Assembly: GCF_902686445.1 (NCBI RefSeq)
Contig: NC_062219.1
Location: 47,829,056 to 47,893,055 of the forward strand
Length of the DNA stretch: 64,000 nucleotides
Source: Sciurus carolinensis
Taxonomy: Eukaryota; Chordata; Mammalia; Rodentia; Sciuridae
Direction: 5' to 3'
The translations under genes and the position numbers were made by a program. Positions 11,802 through 25,323 of this stretch are shown here, in pieces. Each line of letters starts with the position of its first letter. Position 1 is the first letter of the stretch. The notes under the pieces are model-generated. The model was not told the DNA's origin. It ran no database searches and saw only the letters and a program-made list of their open reading frames with translations.

Positions 11802-12848
11802 ATGAGAAAACAAGGGAAGAAAATGCCCCAAACAAATCTAGATGTTACATCAATAAAATCCAACGACAGCATGGCAGAAGAAATGACAGAAAGGGAGTTC
11901 AGAATGTACATAATTAAAATGATCAGGGAAGCAAACGATGAGATGAAAGAGCAAACGCAGGCACTGAATGATGAGATGAAAGAGCAAATGCAGGCATTGA
12001 ATGATAGCACCAATCGACAGTTAAAAGAGCAAATACGGGAAGCAAAAGATCATTTCAATAAAGAGTTAGAGATACTGAAAAAAAACCAAATAGAATTCCT
12101 TGAAATGAAGGAAACAATAAACCAAATTAAGAACTCCATAGAAAGCATAACCAATAGGATAGAACACCTGGAAGACAGAACCTCAGATATTGAAGACAAA
12201 ATATTTAACCTTGAAAACAAAGTTGAACAAACAGAGAAGATGGTAAGAAATCATGAACAGAATCTACAAGAACTATGGGATATCATGAAAAGGCCAAATT
12301 TGAGAATTATTGGGATTGAGGAAGGCTTAGAGAAACAAACCAAAGGAATGAACAATCTATTCAATGAAATAATATCAGAAAATTTCCCAAATCTGAAGAA
12401 TGAAATGGAAAATCAAGTTCAAGAGGCTTACAGGACTCCAAATACACAAAATTACAACAGACTCACACCAAGGCACATTATAATGAAAATACCCAACATA
12501 CAAAATAAAGACAGAATTTTAAAGGCTGTGAGAGAAGAGAACCAAATTACATTAAGGGGGAAACCAATACGGATATCAGCAGATTTTTCAATCCAGACCC
12601 TAAAAGCTAGAAGGGCCTGGAACAACATTTTTCAAGCTCTGAAAGAAAATGGATGCCAACCAAGAATCTTATACCCAGCAAAACTTACCTTCAAATTTGA
12701 CGATGAAATAAAATCATTCCATGATAAACAAAAGCTAAAAGAATTTACAAAAAGAAAGCCAGCATTACAGAACATTCTCAGCAAAATATTCCCTGAGGAA
12801 GAGATAAAAAACAAAGAAGCAAATCAGCAAAGGGAGGAATTATCCTAA
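11802..12848 (+). CDS. L1 ORF1p (RNA-binding coiled-coil protein)
   Basis: An open frame of 348 codons with no disruption. The family product is a trimeric nucleic-acid-binding chaperone that coats L1 RNA in cytoplasmic particles. A long charged heptad-type coiled coil (about residues 25-160) is followed by the RRM-like core (around 'RIIGIEEG' to 'IMKIPNIQNKD') and the basic C-terminal domain (around 'RISADFSIQTLKARRAW' to 'ILYPAKLTF'). The coiled coil contains a direct 11-residue duplication (see 11937-12002). The ATG at 11802 gives the usual length for the family. Another in-frame ATG follows at codon 8, so the exact start is not certain. Confidence 0.9.
   Translation: MRKQGKKMPQTNLDVTSIKSNDSMAEEMTEREFRMYIIKMIREANDEMKEQTQALNDEMKEQMQALNDSTNRQLKEQIREAKDHFNKELEILKKNQIEFLEMKETINQIKNSIESITNRIEHLEDRTSDIEDKIFNLENKVEQTEKMVRNHEQNLQELWDIMKRPNLRIIGIEEGLEKQTKGMNNLFNEIISENFPNLKNEMENQVQEAYRTPNTQNYNRLTPRHIIMKIPNIQNKDRILKAVREENQITLRGKPIRISADFSIQTLKARRAWNNIFQALKENGCQPRILYPAKLTFKFDDEIKSFHDKQKLKEFTKRKPALQNILSKIFPEEEIKNKEANQQREELS
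11937..12002 (+). repeat. 33-bp tandem duplication inside L1 ORF1
   Basis: Two adjacent 33-bp units (11937-11969 and 11970-12002) differ at two bases and encode DEMKEQTQALN and DEMKEQMQALN. The unit is 11 codons, so frame and a hendecad-type coiled-coil register are kept. Confidence 0.95.
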
Positions 12849-12917
12849 AGGAACTGTCATATAAAGGAGGAACCAAGTTGTGTAAAAATAAATAAATAAA
12901 TAAAAAAAATATAAAAA

Positions 12918-15900
12918 ATGAACCAAATGACCGGGAATACAAATCATATCTCAATAATAACCCTGAATGTTAATGGCTTGAATTCATCAATCAAAAGACA
13001 TAGACTGGCAGATTGGATTAAAAAGAAAGATCCAACAATATGTTGCCTGCAAGAGACTCACCTCATAGAAAGAGATACCCATAGACTAAAGGTGAAAGGA
13101 TGGGGAAAAACATACCAGGCACATGGACTCAGCAAAAAAGCTGGAGTATCCATCCTCATTTCAGATAATGTGGACTTCAAGCCAAAGTTAGTCACAAGGG
13201 ATAAAGAAGGACATTTCATACTGCTTAAGGGAACCATAAATTAGCAAGATATAACAATCATAAACATCTATGCCCCAAACAGTGGCTCATCCATATATGT
13301 CAAACAAATCATTCTCAATTTCAGAAACCAAATAGACCGTAACACAATAATACTAGGTGATTTTAACACGCCTCTCTCACCACTGGACAGATCTTCCAAA
13401 CAAAAATTGAACAAAGAAACCACAGATCTCAATAACACAATCAATAATTTAGACTTAACAGACATTTATAGAATATACCATCCAACCAAGAGCGAATACA
13501 CTTTCTTCTCAGCAGCACATGGATCCTTCCTTAAAATAGACCATATATTATGCCACAAAGCTAATGTTAGCAAATACAAGAAGATAGAGACACTACCTTG
13601 TATTCTATCAGATCATAATGGATTGAAGTTAGAAATAAATGAAAGAGTAAAAAACAGAAACTACTCCAACACCTGGAGATTAAACAATATGCTATTATAT
13701 GATGAATGGATAACAGAAGATATTAGGAAGGAAATTAAAAAATTCTTAGAGGTAAATGAGAACAAAGAAACATCATATCAAAATATCTGGGACACTATGA
13801 AAGCAGTACTTAGAGGAAAATTTATTTCATGGAGCGCATTTAATAAAAGAAGTAAAACTCAACAAATAAATGACCTAACACTACAGCTCAAAGCCCTAGA
13901 AGAAGAAGAACAGACCAACACCAAAAGTAGTAGAAGACAGGAAATAGTTAAACTCAGAGCTGAAATCAACGAAATTGAAACAAAAGAAACAATACAAAAA
14001 ATTGACAAAATAAATAGTTGGTTCTTCGAAAAAATAAACAAAATTGATAAACCTTTAGCCACACTAACAAAGAGAAGAGAAAACCGAAACCACTAAAATT
14101 CGTAATGAACAAGGAAATATCACAAGAGACACGATTGAAATACAAAACATAATTAGAAGCTATTTTGAAAATCTATACTCCAACAAAGTAGAAAATTTCT
14201 AAGACATCAACAGGTTTCTAGAGACATATGAATTGCCTAAACTGAACGAGGAGGACATACACAATTTAAATAGACCAATTTCAAGTAATGAAATAGAAGA
14301 AGTCATCAAAAGCCTACCAACAAAGAAAAGTCCAGGACCAGATGGGTTCTCAGCCGAGTTCTACAAAACCTTTAAAGAAGAGCTCATTCCAATACTTCTC
14401 AAAGTATTCCATAAAATAGAAGAGGAGGGAACCCTCCCAAACTCATTCTATGAAGCCAATATTACCCTGATACCTAAACCAGACAGAGACACATCGAGGA
14501 AAGAAAATTTCAGACCAATATCCTTAATGAATATCGACGCAAAAATTCTCAACAAAATTTTAGCAAATCGCATACAAAAACATATTAAAAAGATAGTGCA
14601 CCATGATCAAGTGGGTTTCATCCCAGGGATGCAAGGTTGGTTCAACATCAGGAAATCAATAAATGTCATTCACCATATCAATAGACTTAAAGTCAAGAAT
14701 CACATGATTATTTTGATAGATGCAGAAAAAGCATTTGATAAAATACAGCACCCCTTCATGCTCAAAACACTAGAAAAAATAGGGATAGTGGGAACATTCC
14801 TTAACATTGTAAAGGCCATCTACGCTAAGCCCATGGCTAATATCATTCTAAATGGTGAAAAACTGAAAGCATTCCCCCTAAAAACTGGAACAAGGCAGGG
14901 ATGCCCTCTTTCACCACTTCTTTTCAATATCGTCCTTGAAACTCTAGCCAGAGCAATTAGACAGACCAAAGAAATTAAAGGTTTACGAATAGAAAAAGCA
15001 GAACTCAAACTATCCCTATTTGCTGATGATATGATTATATACTTAGAGGAACCAGGAAATTCCACCATAAAACTTTTAGAACTCATAAGTGAATTCAGTA
15101 AAGTAGCGGGATATAAGATCAATGCACATAAATCTAAGGCATTTTTATACATAAGCGATGAATCTTCAGAAAGAGAAATTAGGAAAACTACTCCATTCAT
15201 GATAGCATCGAAAAAAATAAAATACTTGGGAATCAATCTCACAAAAGAGGTGAAAGACCTCTACAATGAGAACTACAGAACACTAAAGAAAGAAATTAAA
15301 GAAAACCTTAGAAGATGGAAAGATCTCTCACGTTCTTGGATAGGAAGAATTAATATTGTCAAAATGGCCATACTACCAAAAGTGCTATACAGATTCAATG
15401 CAATTCCAATTAAAATCCCAATGATGTACCTTACAGAAATAGAACAAGCAATTATGAAATTCATCTGGAAGAATAAAAAACCCAGAATAGCTAAAGTAAT
15501 CCTTGGCAGAAAGAGTGAAGCAGGGGGTATCGCAATACCAGATCTTCAACTGTACTACAAAGCAATAGTAACAAAAACGGCATGGTATTGGTACCAAAAT
15601 AGAAAGGTGGATCAATGGTACAGAATAGAGGACACGGACACAAACCCAAATAAATATAATTTTCTCATACTAGAGAAAGGGGCCAAAAATATGCAATGGA
15701 GAAAAGATAGCCTCTTCAACAAATGGTGCTGGGAGAATTGGAAATCCATATGCAACAGAATGAAACTAAACCCATATCTCTCACCATGCACGAAAATAAA
15801 CTCAAAATGGATTAAGGACCTCGGAATCAGACCAGAGACCTTGCATCTTATAGAAGAAAAAGTAGGTCCAGAGCTTCAACATGTCGGCTTAGTACCAGAC

Positions 15901-16745
15901 TTCCTCAACAGGACTCCCATAGCACAAGAAATAAAAGCTAGAATCAATAACTGGGATAGATTCAAACTAAAAAGCTTTCTCTCAGCAAAGGAAACTATCA
16001 GCAACACAAAGAAAGAGCCTACAGAGTGGGAGAAAATCTTTGCCAATCATACTTCAGATAGAGCACTAACCTCCAGAATCTATAAAGAACTCAAAAAACT
16101 CTACACCAAGAATGCAAATAATCCAATCGACAAATGGGCTAAGGAAATGAATAGCTCCTTCACAGAAGAAGATGTACAAGCAATCAACAAACATATGGAA
16201 AAATGTTCAACATCTCTAGTAATAAGAGAAATGCAAATCAAAACCACCCTAAGATTCCATCTCACCCCAATTAGAATGGTGATTATCAAGAATACAAGCA
16301 ACAACAGGTGTTGGCGAGGATGTGGGGAGAAAGGTACACTCATACATTGCTGGTGGGGCTGCAAATTAGTGCAGCCACTCTGGAAAGCCGTGTGGAGACT
16401 CCTTAGAAAACTTGGAATGGAACCACCATTGACCCAGCTATCCCACTCCTTGGCCTATACCCAAAGGACTTAAAATCAGTATATTACAGAGATACAGCCA
16501 CATCAATGTTCATAGCTGCTCAGTTCACAATAGCCAGATTGTGGAACCAACCTAGATGTCCTTCAATTGATGAATGGATAAAGAAATTGTGGTATATATA
16601 TACAATGGAATATTACTCAGCCATAAAGAATGATAAAATTATGGCATTTGCAGGCAAATGGATGAAACTGGAGAATATCATGCTAAGTGAGATAAGCCAA
16701 TCTCAAAAAACCAAAAGAAGAATGATATCACTAATAACTGGATGA
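12918..16745 (+). pseudogene. L1 ORF2 (endonuclease/reverse transcriptase), broken
   Basis: The homologous span is 3828 nt, close to the normal ~1275-codon ORF2. The N-terminal apurinic-type endonuclease shows the QETHL, GDFN and SDHNG motifs. The reverse transcriptase shows PDGF, the [14 protein letters not shown] block and the FADD catalytic motif (15019-15030). The C-terminal cysteine motif (CWRGCG...HCWWGC) lies at about 16309-16362. Breaks are an in-frame TAG at 13242-13244, a frameshift between about 14070 and 14095, an in-frame TAA at 14200-14202, and a one-base deletion near 16430 relative to the other L1 copy. The longest surviving frame is 746 codons (14233-16473), which keeps the RT domain but lacks endonuclease. 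Confidence 0.93.
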
Positions 16746-16770
16746 TGACACATAATGGGGGGTGGGAGGG

Positions 16771-16801
16771 GTTAGTGTTAGGTTTAGAGTTAGGGTTAGG
16801 G
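16771..16801 (+). repeat. Telomere-like repeats in L1 3' UTR
   Basis: Degenerate TTAGGG/TTAGTG units follow a G-rich stretch, at the equivalent position to 6818-6858 in the other young L1. The G-runs on either side (16756-16771 and 16861-16868) could form G-quadruplexes. G-rich tracts are a known feature of L1 3' UTRs. Confidence 0.85.
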
Positions 16802-17018
16802 AGGAGGGCAAGAATGGAGGAAGGAAGGACTGTATAGAGGGAAAAGAAGGGTGGGATAGGTGGGGGGGGGAAGGGAAAAAATAACAGAATGAATCAATCA
16901 ACATTACCCTATGTAAATGTATGATTACACAAATGGTATGCCTTTATGCCATGTACAAACAGAGAAACAACATGTATCCCATTTGTTTACAATAAAAAAA
17001 AAAAAAGAACTTAAGAGT

Positions 17019-18127
17019 TCTGGAATAATCCTTAAACTCAAAAGTACAGTACTAATGGCAGAGTAGAAGAGTACATGGAAAGAGAATTCAGCAAAGTTGA
17101 ATGTGCAATAAACTGTCCCCCTGCTTTTCCACACTGAACCACTTCATTGCCCAAATCCAATCTACTCTTCCCTTCCTGGACCTCCTCACAAAAGCTAGTT
17201 ATGAAATCTAATTATTATCATCTTCAAAATCATCTTTACTACTACTAATACACAGCATGACACAGTTTTAGGAAATATATTCCAAATTTCTGATAACTAG
17301 ATGATAAATGACCTTCTGGAAAGGTGTCTATTTGTAATTTCTGGTTGTAAACCCCTTGTACAAAATAATGCCTTTCTAAGTCTGAAAATAATCCACATAT
17401 TTATTCGATTTTATGACTTACATTCTTCTTAAAATAATAATCTTGGTAAGTAATTAGCAAATAAGCCAAGCGATTACAACATTAAAATATGCAAAATCAT
17501 AATAGCAGTGACAGTTATATTAACATTTAAATTTATTAATGTATTTAAAAAATCACTTACTAAACACCTACTAGGGGGTCAAGTACTTTGCTGGAGGTAA
17601 TAGAAAAATAAACATTCACTAATTTAAGGATATTTTAGATCAGTAAAAGGAGACAGATGCAAAGTCATTAGAGATAATGGCTTGGAAATGTCCAAAAACT
17701 AACCAAAAATGTTAAGTGCACATTTGAAAAAGCCCACAAATCCCAAGGAGGATAAAGGGGGGAAAAAATGACACCAAGGAACATCAACATAAAAGTCTTA
17801 AAACTAAAGGCAAAGGGAAATCAGCAGTCTGAACATAACAGATTACCCTTTAGAAAGCAATGAGACTGAAGATGAACTTTTCAGCATATACTTTGGAAAT
17901 TAACCAGTAACCTAGACTTCTACCCCTCAAGTCAAAATACAAACACTTTTAGAAAACAAACACCAAATGTACATAATGATTTTTTTTATCATCTCAGTTC
18001 AGCTACATAATCATATTTGTTTATCAAACTCGGGGGCTATGCAGCGTAATTACTCAACAATGGCCACAGGCATTGCATTTTCTAAGAAAGCCCTACTTTC
18101 CAAGCCACTGAGCACAGATATTATTGA
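17019..18127. other. Intronic sequence, no recognised gene
   Basis: No exon-like frame. The stretch around 17545-17620 ('cttactaaacacctactaggggg') faintly resembles old MIR/L2-type repeats and contains a weak CTCF-like core. Neither is strong enough to call. Confidence 0.4.
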
Positions 18128-18177
18128 TAAACAATTCAGATGAAGTTAAAACTAAACAATTCAGATGAAGTTAAAAC
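18128..18177. repeat. Perfect 25-bp tandem duplication
   Basis: The unit at 18128-18152 is repeated exactly at 18153-18177 (core ACAATTCAGATGAAGTT). With no mismatch in AT-rich intron sequence, it is likely a recent local duplication. Confidence 0.95.
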
Positions 18178-18289
18178 TAATGGAAGGCAGACAGCCAATA
18201 AAGGAAAGAATATCTATCAATTTCTAAAATGTCGGAATTTCATCAAATGAAATGAGTATAATGAATTGAAATCGAAGTTATATATTTTT

Positions 18290-18705
18290 CAGTCAGGTAC
18301 AGAAAGAAAACACTGTTCTTACTTCTATGTGGAAGTTAGAAAGTTGATCTCAAAAAGGAGAGAACAGAATAGTGATCCCCAGAGTTTAGGAGGGGTAGGG
18401 CATGGGGGGGACTGGAGGATGGAGGGAGGATAGTTAACAAGTATATGGGGGCAGTGGATAGAAGGAATAACTCCTCATGATCCACACCGCGGTAGAATAA
18501 CTGTGTTTGACAATTAGTTGAGTATTTCAAAACAGGTAGGAGAGAGGATTCTGAATGCTTCCAACATAAATAACAAATGTCTGAGGTGATAGATGTGCCA
18601 ATTACTCTGCTTTGATCATTATACATTGAATATACATATTGAAATGTCACAGTTTCCCACACATATGTACAATTAACTACTAGGTATCAGTTAAAAATAA
18701 AAATT
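18290..18705 (+). mobile_element. Ancient L1 (L1M-type) 3' end
   Basis: It contains 'gttgatctcaaaaaggagagaacagaatagtgatccccagag', a G-rich stretch, and then a 'gaggtgatagatgtgccaatta...' segment ending in 'tcagttaaaaataaaaatt'. These match the order of old L1 3' UTRs from memory. Diverged, with no coding capacity. Confidence 0.68.
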
Positions 18706-21700
18706 ATATATTTTGTAGGTTTTCATTTGAAATAATTTTACAAATGCTTTTAAAGTCAAAGTACATTGCTTTTATGCCTGATACATTTTGATGCACACAT
18801 CATTAGCAGTGATCAAATATGACAAAAAGATTATTCTAAGGCAACGGAATGTCCTGAGTAGTCTTAAGTGTGATCTAATCTTGAAACCAAGTCATTCCTC
18901 AACCATCCTTTCTAAGTTTCACATCCTAGAATACAATTGTGCACATAGTGGATCCCCCATAAACAACTAATAAGCAAAATTCAGATAGCCAAGAAAGGCA
19001 AGATACTTCTCCAGATCAATTAAAGAAAAAGAAAAAGAAAATTCTAAGTTCAGGATGTTTAAGAATTTCTGTCCTTTCATCTTCAAATAGAAATCACTTC
19101 AGGAAACCGTTTTTATCTTTTACATAATTTAAGGAACTATGAGATTAAAAAACAAAAACGAAAACGAAAGAAGTTCCCTTCAAAAATTTAGTAGAAATTT
19201 CCCATAGATTTAGAATGCAAGTGAACTCCTCTCCAAAAGAGTGTTTGCTATTTAGCATAACAGCATGTAGAAAAGGGCACCAGGGTGGTGTGAGCTCCAG
19301 GGGGCATAAAGAAAGCCCAGGTTCTGGCAACCTGAGAAGTTAACTATTCACAGGATGTCAAGGTCATCTGACATTCACTGGTGAAAAACAGTCTCCAACC
19401 TTTAGGACATTCTCTAATGTATGGCACATTTTAACTTGGTGGCAATGAGGAACAAAGGAATGGGCAGAAATAAATGAATAATCATATATGTGTAAACTGC
19501 CAAATAAGGAGGAAAAAGCATTGTGATGAAAAAATGAATAAGATTCTTAATTTGATAATAAGTAGCTTTTCTTTCTTTATATAAAAATGTTAGGTTTCTG
19601 TGTTTTGATAAGAAAAGAGCTGTTAATTTTTTAAAAGGGATCATATAGAATAAAATCAATAAAGCTACAAAAAAGTCATATATAATTAAATGTTTTAAAA
19701 AAACATTGCTGATTCCATAGCAATGGCATAAGGAGACACTCTTCTGTGGGAACTCCCTAATATTGCTGGTTAGTAGGTAGACATGATGCACATAACAGTT
19801 AGATTTAATAATTAAAACTACTGAAGAATTTGTTTTTGAACCATCCCAATGCAAGTGCTCATGCCAAGGTGTCATTCCATTCTTGCATTAACACATGGGA
19901 TCAAATAAGTGAAATTCCCCAATCCCCATCCACATCTCAAAAAGTCACTGACTGCTGGAAAACAACAGAAATTTATTCTCTCCTGGAAATGAATCAGAAG
20001 GCAGACCATCATTCAGTAGCCAGCATATGATTCAGCAGAGCTTTGTATAAAAAGTATAAAGTTCAAAAAACAACCCAAAAGGGCTCTTGGAAGTAGAGGA
20101 CGGTCTCACCCTTCCTGGAATCACTACCGAGAGAGCATCTATGAATTTCTGACTGTGTGTTACAGAAGAGCACACCAGCATGACAGAGTTTTGACTTTTA
20201 CAGAGCAACCAACAGCAAGCACTTAGGGACTCTCAGCAAATACAGGTAGGAGAAATGCAAACGTGCAATAGGCTTATATGTCAAAAAATGTGCATAGATG
20301 AAAAAGAGGGCATGAGCACTAGCTGTGACTATTTAAACAACTTTTCAGAAGGGATAAGATGTATTTAAAGAAACTAGGATGCTTTTTTCCATGTCTCATA
20401 GGATTGCTAGGTTTATATCATCTTCTTGTCTTCACTAAGCAATGCTTAAATAAAAAGCAAATCATTTACAAACTACTTTTTTTTTTTTCTGGATTTGAAG
20501 AGAAGGTGGAGTCCGTCATTTAAATAGGAGGAGGAAAGTATCCATGTAGATGCACAGAACAATAAAGTTATTGTTTGAAATTTCCCGTCTTTAACGAGGT
20601 ATTGCTCTAATACCATCATATTGGCACTCATTTTTAGAATAAACATCTCCCAATAAGAGAGACTCGATATTGTTAACTGCAGGGCTATTATGTAATAAAA
20701 ACCACAGTAGAGTAATTTGAACTCATTGTAGCTACTGAAAGTAGAAAGTTCTTACAAAATTAAGAGGAATTGTCTTCTTTTGAGAGCTCCAGCTGCCAAC
20801 TTTTTATCTTTTCAAAGGGAAATGTCTAAGAGAAGATGGGAAGCAAAGACTGGAAACAAAAGTACAAAAATATGAAAAATATGTTTTTCATTTTCCTGCA
20901 TGTTCTTGTAACCCATGCAAGGCACTTAAGTCTTTTTATTTTAATTTAACTAACAGTAGTCTAAAACAGTCTGAAGGTGTCTGGAAGGAGCCTCAATAGG
21001 TAGGTCAGGTCAGTTATAGGTCTTGTTATCAGTTTATGATTTGCCCCTTAAAGTCTCTGGGAACCGATGTGCATTTTGCCTTTTAACTTAGATCCAAAAC
21101 TTCAATGTACTAATTTAGTTCAACACTTTCTATTTCATTTTGTTAAAAAAAAAAAAAAAATCCAAATTCTGGGAGGGCAGGGAGATTTCTCCTCTGTGGT
21201 TTCATGTGCTTTTTGTTATGGTCTACTGAAAATGAATAACTTAAAAAAATGCAGTTTTACATACACTTGATCCCCCATTGGACTCAAATCCCTTCAACAA
21301 TGCATCTTAATATTTTCTGAATTTAAAAAACAATTTAGTTTTAAGACTTGAACACTGGATTTGGCAGACAGCTTTTCAACATAGTTTTAGTTCTTTGAAC
21401 CTGTCCCCACAGTTCTCTTCCCACTCCCGAGCTTCCAAGATAGTAGCAGCCAGAGGATCAGTGTGTGTGGAAACCCATAGAAGTCATTTGACCACAGTTC
21501 CACTGAACGACTGGCCCCACACATTCTGATATTTTTATAGAAACTTTGGGGGTGAAATCCTTATTATTAGACCAAATTAATCAAGAAAACTTGAAGTAGA
21601 CGGAGAAAAGCAACAAATACCTCAGGCACATACAAGAAGTAAAGGTTACTTCTGTTTTGCTTTCACATTCTCGCCCCCAAATAATCGAGAAAATTCCATC

Positions 21701-23218
21701 CCCATACCTAGTGCCCTCCTCCCTATTTGGTAGAAGGGAGGCAGTGCTGCACAGTGAGTAGCGTTAGGCAACAAGGAAACAAAACAAAACAAGACAAAAC
21801 AGGAGAATAAACAAGGATGAAGGAAGGATGCAGGCTTCCTGCAATAAATGAGTGGCTCATCCTGCACCGGGCAACTCACACAGACGGCAGCCCCGAGGAG
21901 GACAGATGGGGTTGTCACAGGAGTTGGGTTGTGATGGGCTGTGGGGTACAGGGTGGGGAGAAGACTTGTAGCACAAAGTCATTGTCACCCGATGTCTACC
22001 TTCTTTAGATCACAGAGAGCTTTATTTTTACTCAAAAATGCAATTCTTATTCAAGATACACTGAAACTTAAAAGCAAATGTTACACACATATGACAAGAG
22101 TATTATCTCTACGTGACAAACACATCTTTCTGGGTAACTCTGAATTCCATTATTGCTTGAAGGCTCTCAATGCCTGCCCTCTTTCGTCCATCCCCAGTTA
22201 GCATGTATAATCCCAGTCCCTTCCTTTGTCCTTGTCTTCCCTCAGATACATTCCCTCAGTTGGTAAATAAAAGCATAGATTATTAATACATCGGTCTAAT
22301 CTGAAAGTTCCTTCATAGCATTAAGACATAAAAAGACAACAAAACCTGCAAAACTTTAAATGAACGAGACCTACAAACTTTAAAAAAAAAACCTTTAAAA
22401 ACAAAATTTATTAGTATTGGCAGAAAATTAGAGAAGTAGGACAAAGAGAAAAGCTATGGAAAAGGAAGAGTAAAAACAAGAAAACAAAAGTCAACTAGAA
22501 AATATTTTTCTTCCCTGGCCCTGAAATGATGGGGAATAAGATGCCAGTGATATTGCTTTTTTTTTTCTTCAAAGAAAATAAATATTAACTTTAAAATAAC
22601 TAAGATTTTTATGCAACTGCATGATTAGGAAAATAGATGGGTCACTAAGATGGTATTTTGTTACAGGGGATAAAGGCTACTGTTGAACTTGATTGAGGTT
22701 AATGTGATTTTTTTCTAGCCTATTCGTAAACCTAGTTTCCTTTAGGTAACTGTTTTTATAAGTTTACTGTGTATTCTTCCCAGTGTTTTTTGCAGAAATC
22801 TTATTTATCCACCCCTCCCACTCTATTTATATAAAAAACATAAATGTATACAGCTCTATATGTACCATGCTTTATTTTTTAAGGAGAACAGATTATTTAT
22901 GTGTAAATACACAGTAGTTTATTGGCCCACTGCCTGTATAAAATTTGTATTCAAGTGGAGTTCAAAGTGATAGACAAAGACAATATGTAGTTTATTCATT
23001 TAAAGTTTAAACTGGGTATGTGCCTTGCTTCTCATCTTTTGCTTTAGGAACTAGGTTATAAAGTACAACTTTGTTATATGTCATTACAATGGTATGAATA
23101 GTACAGGTAGGTGAATACATCTGTGGTTTCTGATTGATTGAAAACCATTTTAAATTGTTTGTTTTAGTCTTTCAAAGGCAGTGTTCAAATTTACTAACCT
23201 GAATCAGGTGTTACATCA
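18706..23218. other. Intronic sequence, no recognised features
   Basis: 4.5 kb of AT-rich sequence without convincing exon, RNA gene or repeat. A-runs at 21144-21161 and T-runs near 20479 and 22557 are simple sequence. Short frames near 19414-19875 and 21646-22201 have no family resemblance or splice context. Regulatory elements cannot be excluded by eye. Confidence 0.4.
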
Positions 23219-23227
23219 CTTATTCTT

Positions 23228-23813
<586 letters not shown>

Positions 23814-23821
23814 TTATTCTT

Positions 23822-25282
23822 AAAATATGGTTTTAAAAAATAGATGATTGACAGGGCACCAAGAAAGTGGCTGCTGAATTCAGAGAGGTATTTGCGTTGG
23901 TAACAAGAACCAAAACTGAACATCAGTACTAAAAAGTGACAAGAAAACTGAATAATAAGAAATATTATCTCCCCTGGATTATGCCAGATGTTTGGGGTGG
24001 CCTGGAGAACTCAGGAAACTGCATAATGTGTCACTACCATGACTGTGTTTTCTATCAATGCCCATAAGTACTGAAGTCATGCAAACTACTTGTATTTTTA
24101 CTAGCCCAAATGCAGAAATATTCCAGTGCTATATCACATTCAGTTGGCCATATATAAAAATCTGTACCCTCCCTGTCAAAAGCAAGTCCTGTTCTATTAT
24201 ACTAGCTCCACTCCAAATCAGCATGGGGAGTAAAAAACAAAACAGAAAGAACAAAGCAGTTGTTAAGGAATGTGGTTGCTTTTGAAAATCTTGAATGCTG
24301 TTGTTTATTTTTATCTCATTCAAGAAAAACAGTTTTAGTCTCAAAACCATTTATTATTTTTCATCTACAAGACATTATGGTCAAGCTAAGGAATGTAACA
24401 TGCTATCTCTGTGAAGAGAAATATCTCCTAATTATTAATCCTGAGGCAAAAACAAGACAAACATTGTTTTATTTTTAGGTTGATGGGTAAAATAAAAGAA
24501 GAACAAATAAGGAATTATTTAATTCCATCATCAAAAACACCCACATATTTCTCAGGGAGAACCACTCCCTTTCGTAATTAAATTAACCTGTAAACTTACC
24601 AAATAAACATCATGAACAGTGTACTTTCAAACTGCTTTAACACTACCTCACTGTTCTAGCATTTTTTTACAAAAGCAAATACAAAGTTTTGTGTGTTTTT
24701 TCTAATCGACATTTTGCTGCAAGACTTAAAATAAGGCTAACATAAAAATTCAAAAACACAAACATGATCACCTGCAGCATATGGTCAATCTGTCGTCCCA
24801 GTTCAGAAAAGAAAACAAGTAATAACCATGTCTCCTCCTAATAGGAAACTGCATTCCCATGGAGAGTGATAGGGTACAGGATTGGAAAAAGTTCAAGGTT
24901 CACTAATGGCATCTTTTAGTTTGGCCCAAAATACCACTTCAGATATTTTTGTTTTGTTAAAATATTAAGTGTATTTACCAACTATTTTTAAATTTTACAC
25001 ATTTTAATAAAGTGTTAACACTGATACCAGGAAACCCAAAACTAAAATCAATAGATAATTATATTACTGCTGTTCTGAGGGAAAAAAGATACATTACCAA
25101 TCTACATTACCAATCTGATTTGGAAGCCATGTTTTAACATCTCCTTGGTCAATCACTTCCTCTAGCATATCACCAAAATAAAACAGATAAACAATATACA
25201 TTATTTTACATTGAAAATGCTAGGAAAATTTTTTGGTATATAGTAAGACCGATTTTCCCCCCTGAAACTTATCAAATTGCAT
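23822..25282. other. Intronic sequence, no recognised gene
   Basis: No repeat family recognised. Two minus-strand stretches look weakly exon-like (24601-24660 with a following GT, and around 24765-24815). They match no protein that I know and are listed under rejected observations. Confidence 0.4.
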
Positions 25283-25290
25283 TTGTGTAT

Positions 25291-25323
<33 letters not shown>

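Larger units (their letters stand above)
10239..17003 (+). mobile_element. Full-length L1 retrotransposon
   Basis: A 6.76-kb element runs 5' UTR (10239-11801), ORF1 (11802-12848), a 69-nt inter-ORF spacer, ORF2 (12918-16745) and a 3' UTR with G-rich and TTAGGG-like sequence and an A tail (about 16994-17003). A perfect 15-bp target-site duplication (AAAGAACTTAAGAGT) lies at 10224-10238 and 17004-17018. Complete length, an intact 5' end and matching TSDs show a single recent integration. ORF1 is open, but ORF2 carries two stops and two frameshifts, so this copy cannot make its own reverse transcriptase. Confidence 0.97.

Noticed and set aside
17566..17582. CTCF-like core (CTACTAGGGGGTC) on the plus strand
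   Set aside because: Several mismatches from the consensus, and it probably lies in an old MIR/L2-like remnant. Too weak to list as a site.
24595..24665. Minus-strand stretch with an AG before and GT after that stays open for about 19 codons
   Set aside because: It resembles no part of NT5DC1 or any other protein that I know. Splice-like flanks of this quality are common by chance in 56 kb of intron.
24765..24815. Minus-strand stretch reading SELGRQIDHMLQ before a GT
   Set aside because: It has no convincing acceptor and I recognise no parent protein. It is too short to call as an exon or retrocopy.
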